A stretch of DNA of 64,000 nucleotides, from NCBI GenBank assembly GCA_022575985.1, contig JAKSXM010000007.1, forward strand, positions 68,912,501-68,976,500, written 5' to 3'. The stretch is from Anagrus nilaparvatae. Lineage: Eukaryota; Arthropoda; Insecta; Hymenoptera; Mymaridae. Made by a program: the position numbers and the translations under genes. Positions within the stretch are counted from its first letter, which is position 1. Each line of letters opens with the position of its first letter. The notes beneath the pieces were generated by a model. The model had not been told where the DNA came from, did not search any database, and saw only the letters and a list, made by a program, of their open reading frames with translations. Of the stretch, positions 61,403 to 64,000 are shown in pieces.

Positions 61403-61447
61403 TTATTTAGTAGTAGTAATGATAATAAAATAGGGGGAAATTACCTC

Positions 61448-62496
61448 TGTTATTCGGCTAGCTCGGCATAAGAAACATCTCACTCGGCAAGTGGGGGAGT
61501 TCTAAGAAATAGGTATTTGAGTGGGGAAATATTTTTATATGTGAACATGCACTTATACTAAAATGAAATAAACACTTATTTAATTATCATGAAATATTTA
61601 ATTGAACTTATTTATATTTTATTTATATTTTTTTTTTATTGCCTCATGGGCTTTAAAACTAAATATGAAATATAATTATTATATTAAATCATTAAATCGT
61701 TAAACAATAAACCCGCGTGGCTTTACATGAAATATTCGCGATCCGCGCGCAATCACACATACACACACTTTACGATACCGCGCTGATGTTATATCTGCTG
61801 CTGGATTCGTCTACTTGTGGATGATGTCTTCGTTGCGTCTGCCCAGATGCTGATTTATTATGTAGGCTTGTTGATGCTGGTGCAGGATTAAATCGTCTGC
61901 TGCCGGCTATCTCACTTCACACGATCGAGTTTTTATTTTATATTTTAAATAAAATCGCTACGCGATTTAATGGCGACCGTAGTCGGCTAATTTAATTTAG
62001 TTTATAAATTCATATAAATTAGGGTTTCACTATTAACAATAATTACACTTTATGAAATTATTTAATTAATGTAAAGATGGCTCCAAGGCAATACGCGTAT
62101 CTTTACCAGTATTTCTTTGGCACTTGGAGGTGCGAAACCGTGAACTGCTCTATGGACATCGCGCGTGACTTCGCGATCCAGAGCTGAAACCGGAATGCCC
62201 GTTTTGCAAAGGAAACGGCATGGTCTTCTATTACAGCGCCGTGCGGCTGATACTATAAATCATTATCAGTCGATATGAAAACCTATAACTTTTATTGATC
62301 GGTGCTGCTTTTTATTGATCTTCTATTAGAATATTATTGAACTATAAATAATATATTTGCATTTTGATTGTTGCTAGGCGGAAATCTTCTGTATTTGAGA
62401 CTTGAGGCGCGCGAATATGTGTGTATGTATGTTCGCAAATATTAAATAATTTAATATTTAATATTTGCTTGTAACGGGCAAAAATGCCTCGTTACA
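61448..62496 (-). mobile_element. Probable solo LTR (Ty3/gypsy-like), 1049 bp
   Basis: Read on the minus strand it starts TGTAACGAGGCATTTTTGCC and ends GCCGAATAACA, so it has TG...CA ends, and its first 26 bp form the TGTAAC...GTTACA hairpin seen at the start of many insect gypsy LTRs. Flanks ACCTC (61443-61447) and ACCTA (62497-62501) would be a 5-bp target duplication with one mismatch. Composition is clearly richer in GC, with several CGCG words. No primer-binding site or polyprotein lies next to it. The right end is better supported than the left. Confidence 0.55.
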
Positions 62497-62890
62497 ACCT
62501 ATAATAGCTAAATTTACATTTGGCATGTAAATGTTTTTTCACTTTTACAATTCAAAATCATAATTTCAAAAATTTACAGTTGAAAACTTACTCTACTAAA
62601 GTACTTTTATTACTCGAGTAAATTTTATTAATATAGAATATTTTTCGTAACAAAAAATTTCTTTGCAAGACAAACAAGCTGTTATCTTATCTATACCCCT
62701 ATTTAACTTGCATTAAAAAATTTTAATACAGAATAAAATATTAAGAAAAATTAATAAGATATTTCTTGCCAAGAAATTTTTTGATCCAAATTGGATTGTA
62801 GAAGATTAAATTTTTGTAAATTTTTTACGCTTAATTATATTGTCAATTGAAACTTTGATTTGATTTGCTGAAGAGCTAGGTCTTACTCTT

Positions 62891-63145
62891 TTAGAAATTG
62901 TTTTGAGTTTTTCTCAGAAAAGTAAAGTATGAACAGGCTGTTTTCATAACCTTAAAAAAAATATTTTTGTCAAATAATAATAAATTTTGTCAAATAAAAT
63001 TAAATAATAATTTACCTGAGTATAAGTTTCCATGCTCACTGGTACAAAAAATGCATGGATTTCAATAGCTTGCAAGGATTTCAGTAACATCATTTGAATC
63101 ATTTTTTTTGATTTAATAGAAGCATCTTCCCAATTTGCGAAGTAT
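62891..63145 (-). CDS. Odorant receptor last two exons (3' end of a gene off the right edge)
   Basis: Penultimate exon 63145-63016 (acceptor AATAG, donor GTAAAT) encodes, after a split codon, (Y)FANWEDASIKSKKMIQMMLL and KSLQAIEIHAFFVPVSMETYTQ. The last exon, 62950-62891 (acceptor TTTAAG), encodes VMKTACSYFTFLRKTQNNF and a stop. This is the conserved OR C-terminus: Trp in the sixth-to-seventh helix linker, the K..L/I..M block and the closing SYFT motif of helix 7, which lines the ion pore. Exon phases join correctly. Earlier exons must lie beyond 64000; I see none between 63146 and the edge. Same strand as the other OR pieces, consistent with a tandem OR cluster. Confidence 0.8.
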
Positions 63146-63345
63146 CTATTTTATAAAAGAAATAATTGAAAATTATAACATAAGAAGGTATTTTGCACTG
63201 ATAATTTGTAAAAAAATGGCGGAACGCTGGATATAAACAATCATATATTTTGAATCCTGATGGAGTAATAAAATATAAAGCAGAAAATAAATAATTTTTT
63301 TTTTGTAATTTAATAAAATTGCATAAATTATTTGTAAATCTTTAG

Positions 63346-63670
63346 GTTTGTTCTTTTTGTCCCAAAAAAGTTAACCTGTAGCAAAACTGGGGTAGAACTA
63401 AACAGAACGCGCGTTCTTTTTCATGGCGGTAATTCAAATAGCAAAACGTTTTTTTGGGATAAAATTTTTTTACTGAAAATTAAATGTCAAAACATGTTTA
63501 ATATAGCTTTTTATCGATAGCAGTAAATAATCTATTATTTAAAATAAAAAAAATTAATAAAAATTTAAATAAAATAAAATCTAATCTACAAAATGTAGGT
63601 TTTAAATGAGCAAGCATTTTTTTTCTCTGTTAAAGTACAGTTCTACTTTTTTGGGACAAAAAGAACAGAC
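63346..63670. mobile_element. 325-bp TIR element upstream of the OR exons
   Basis: Left end GTTTGTTCTTTTTGTCCCAA and right end TTGGGACAAAAAGAACAGAC are inverted copies. The interior is AT-rich apart from AACGCGCGTTC near 63405. No coding frame; target duplication unclear. It would lie in an intron of the OR gene. Confidence 0.65.
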
Positions 63671-64000
63671 TTTTTTTTGTTAATTTTCAAAAATGAAATT
63701 AAATTTAGAATTAAAAATTTTTTTAATTTTTGATTACATAGATTACAAAAAGTCTAATATTTTTAGCCACGATCAGAAATTTTTTCTCAAAAAAAATTTT
63801 AATATTAAATACCTTATAAGTTAACTGATATAGAATAAAACTATTTCAAGTCTAAAAAGGGTTACTGATTAGTTCAAAATTATATATTAAAAATAGAAAC
63901 GTATGGCACCATGGGTGATATTAATTTTTAAAACTTTTAGAACCAAAGTCTGATAGTATTTAATGAAAGTTAGGTACTTTTTTTTCATGCAATGCAAAAT
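63671..64000. other. AT-rich DNA to the window edge
   Basis: No exon seen; expected to be intron of the OR gene if it continues to the right. Confidence 0.35.

Noticed and set aside
1..64000. Integrated viral (bracovirus-type) segments, considered because the host looks like a parasitoid wasp
   Set aside because: No viral gene family, segment boundary motif arrangement or virulence-gene frame is visible; inverted repeats here are explained by transposons.

Overview
The window looks like nuclear DNA from an insect, most likely a parasitoid wasp (Hymenoptera; Braconidae is my best guess). It is very AT-rich and gene-poor, genes are split by GT-AG introns, and it carries pieces of hymenopteran-style 7-transmembrane odorant receptor (OR) genes plus a heavy, nested load of transposable elements. 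There are no bacterial-type operons, rRNA genes or CRISPR arrays. Most open frames longer than 60 codons are chance or transposon-derived.

Host genes. (1) A seven-exon gene on + encodes a secreted protein of 393 residues whose C-terminal half resembles the group 7 mite-allergen family. It is present twice, intact both times (8271-12766 and 37484-41927). (2) OR exons lie on -: the N-terminal exons 1-2 occur twice (18138-18901 and 47041-47780), exons 3-4 once (3091-3534), and the last two exons of an OR lie at 62891-63145 with their gene running off the right edge. Exons 1-2 at 18 kb and 3-4 at 3 kb are phase-compatible, so one OR may span about 15.8 kb with the allergen-like gene nested antisense inside its second intron.

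Architecture. A tandem segmental duplication dominates. Unit 1 is about 5862-28646 and unit 2 about 34344-50115. Each carries one allergen-like gene and one OR exon 1-2 pair, and visible sequence difference is only a few percent. Comparing the units gives empty sites for insertions. Private to unit 1: a 5'-truncated Jockey-like LINE (19410-21977), a foldback (22421-23460), an element with repeated GTACATGAACG motifs (23814-25562) and a 1.73 kb palindrome (26623-28351). Private to unit 2: two foldbacks (42450-45309, 45421-46760), the second itself hit by a 249-bp TIR element.

Region by region: 1-2330 large palindrome with a nested Harbinger-type MITE; 2331-3090 no gene; 3091-3534 OR exons 3-4; 3535-5861 AT-rich DNA and repeats; 5862-28646 duplication unit 1; 28647-34343 spacer with serial foldbacks, a G/C-rich-ended insertion and 155-bp tandem repeats; 34344-50115 unit 2; 50116-57700 AT-rich DNA with dispersed inverted repeats and a second GTACATGAACG element holding a decayed integrase-like fragment; 57726-60769 composite foldback; 61448-62496 probable solo LTR; 62891-63145 OR C-terminal exons; 63346-63670 small TIR element.

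The genes do not form a pathway. The OR exons fit a chemoreceptor cluster being broken up and duplicated. The allergen-like gene is a passenger that has been duplicated and, by sequence, still encodes full-length protein in both copies. The most distinctive content is the set of long foldback elements, several inserted at TA and one holding eleven copies of a YY1/Pho-like motif.
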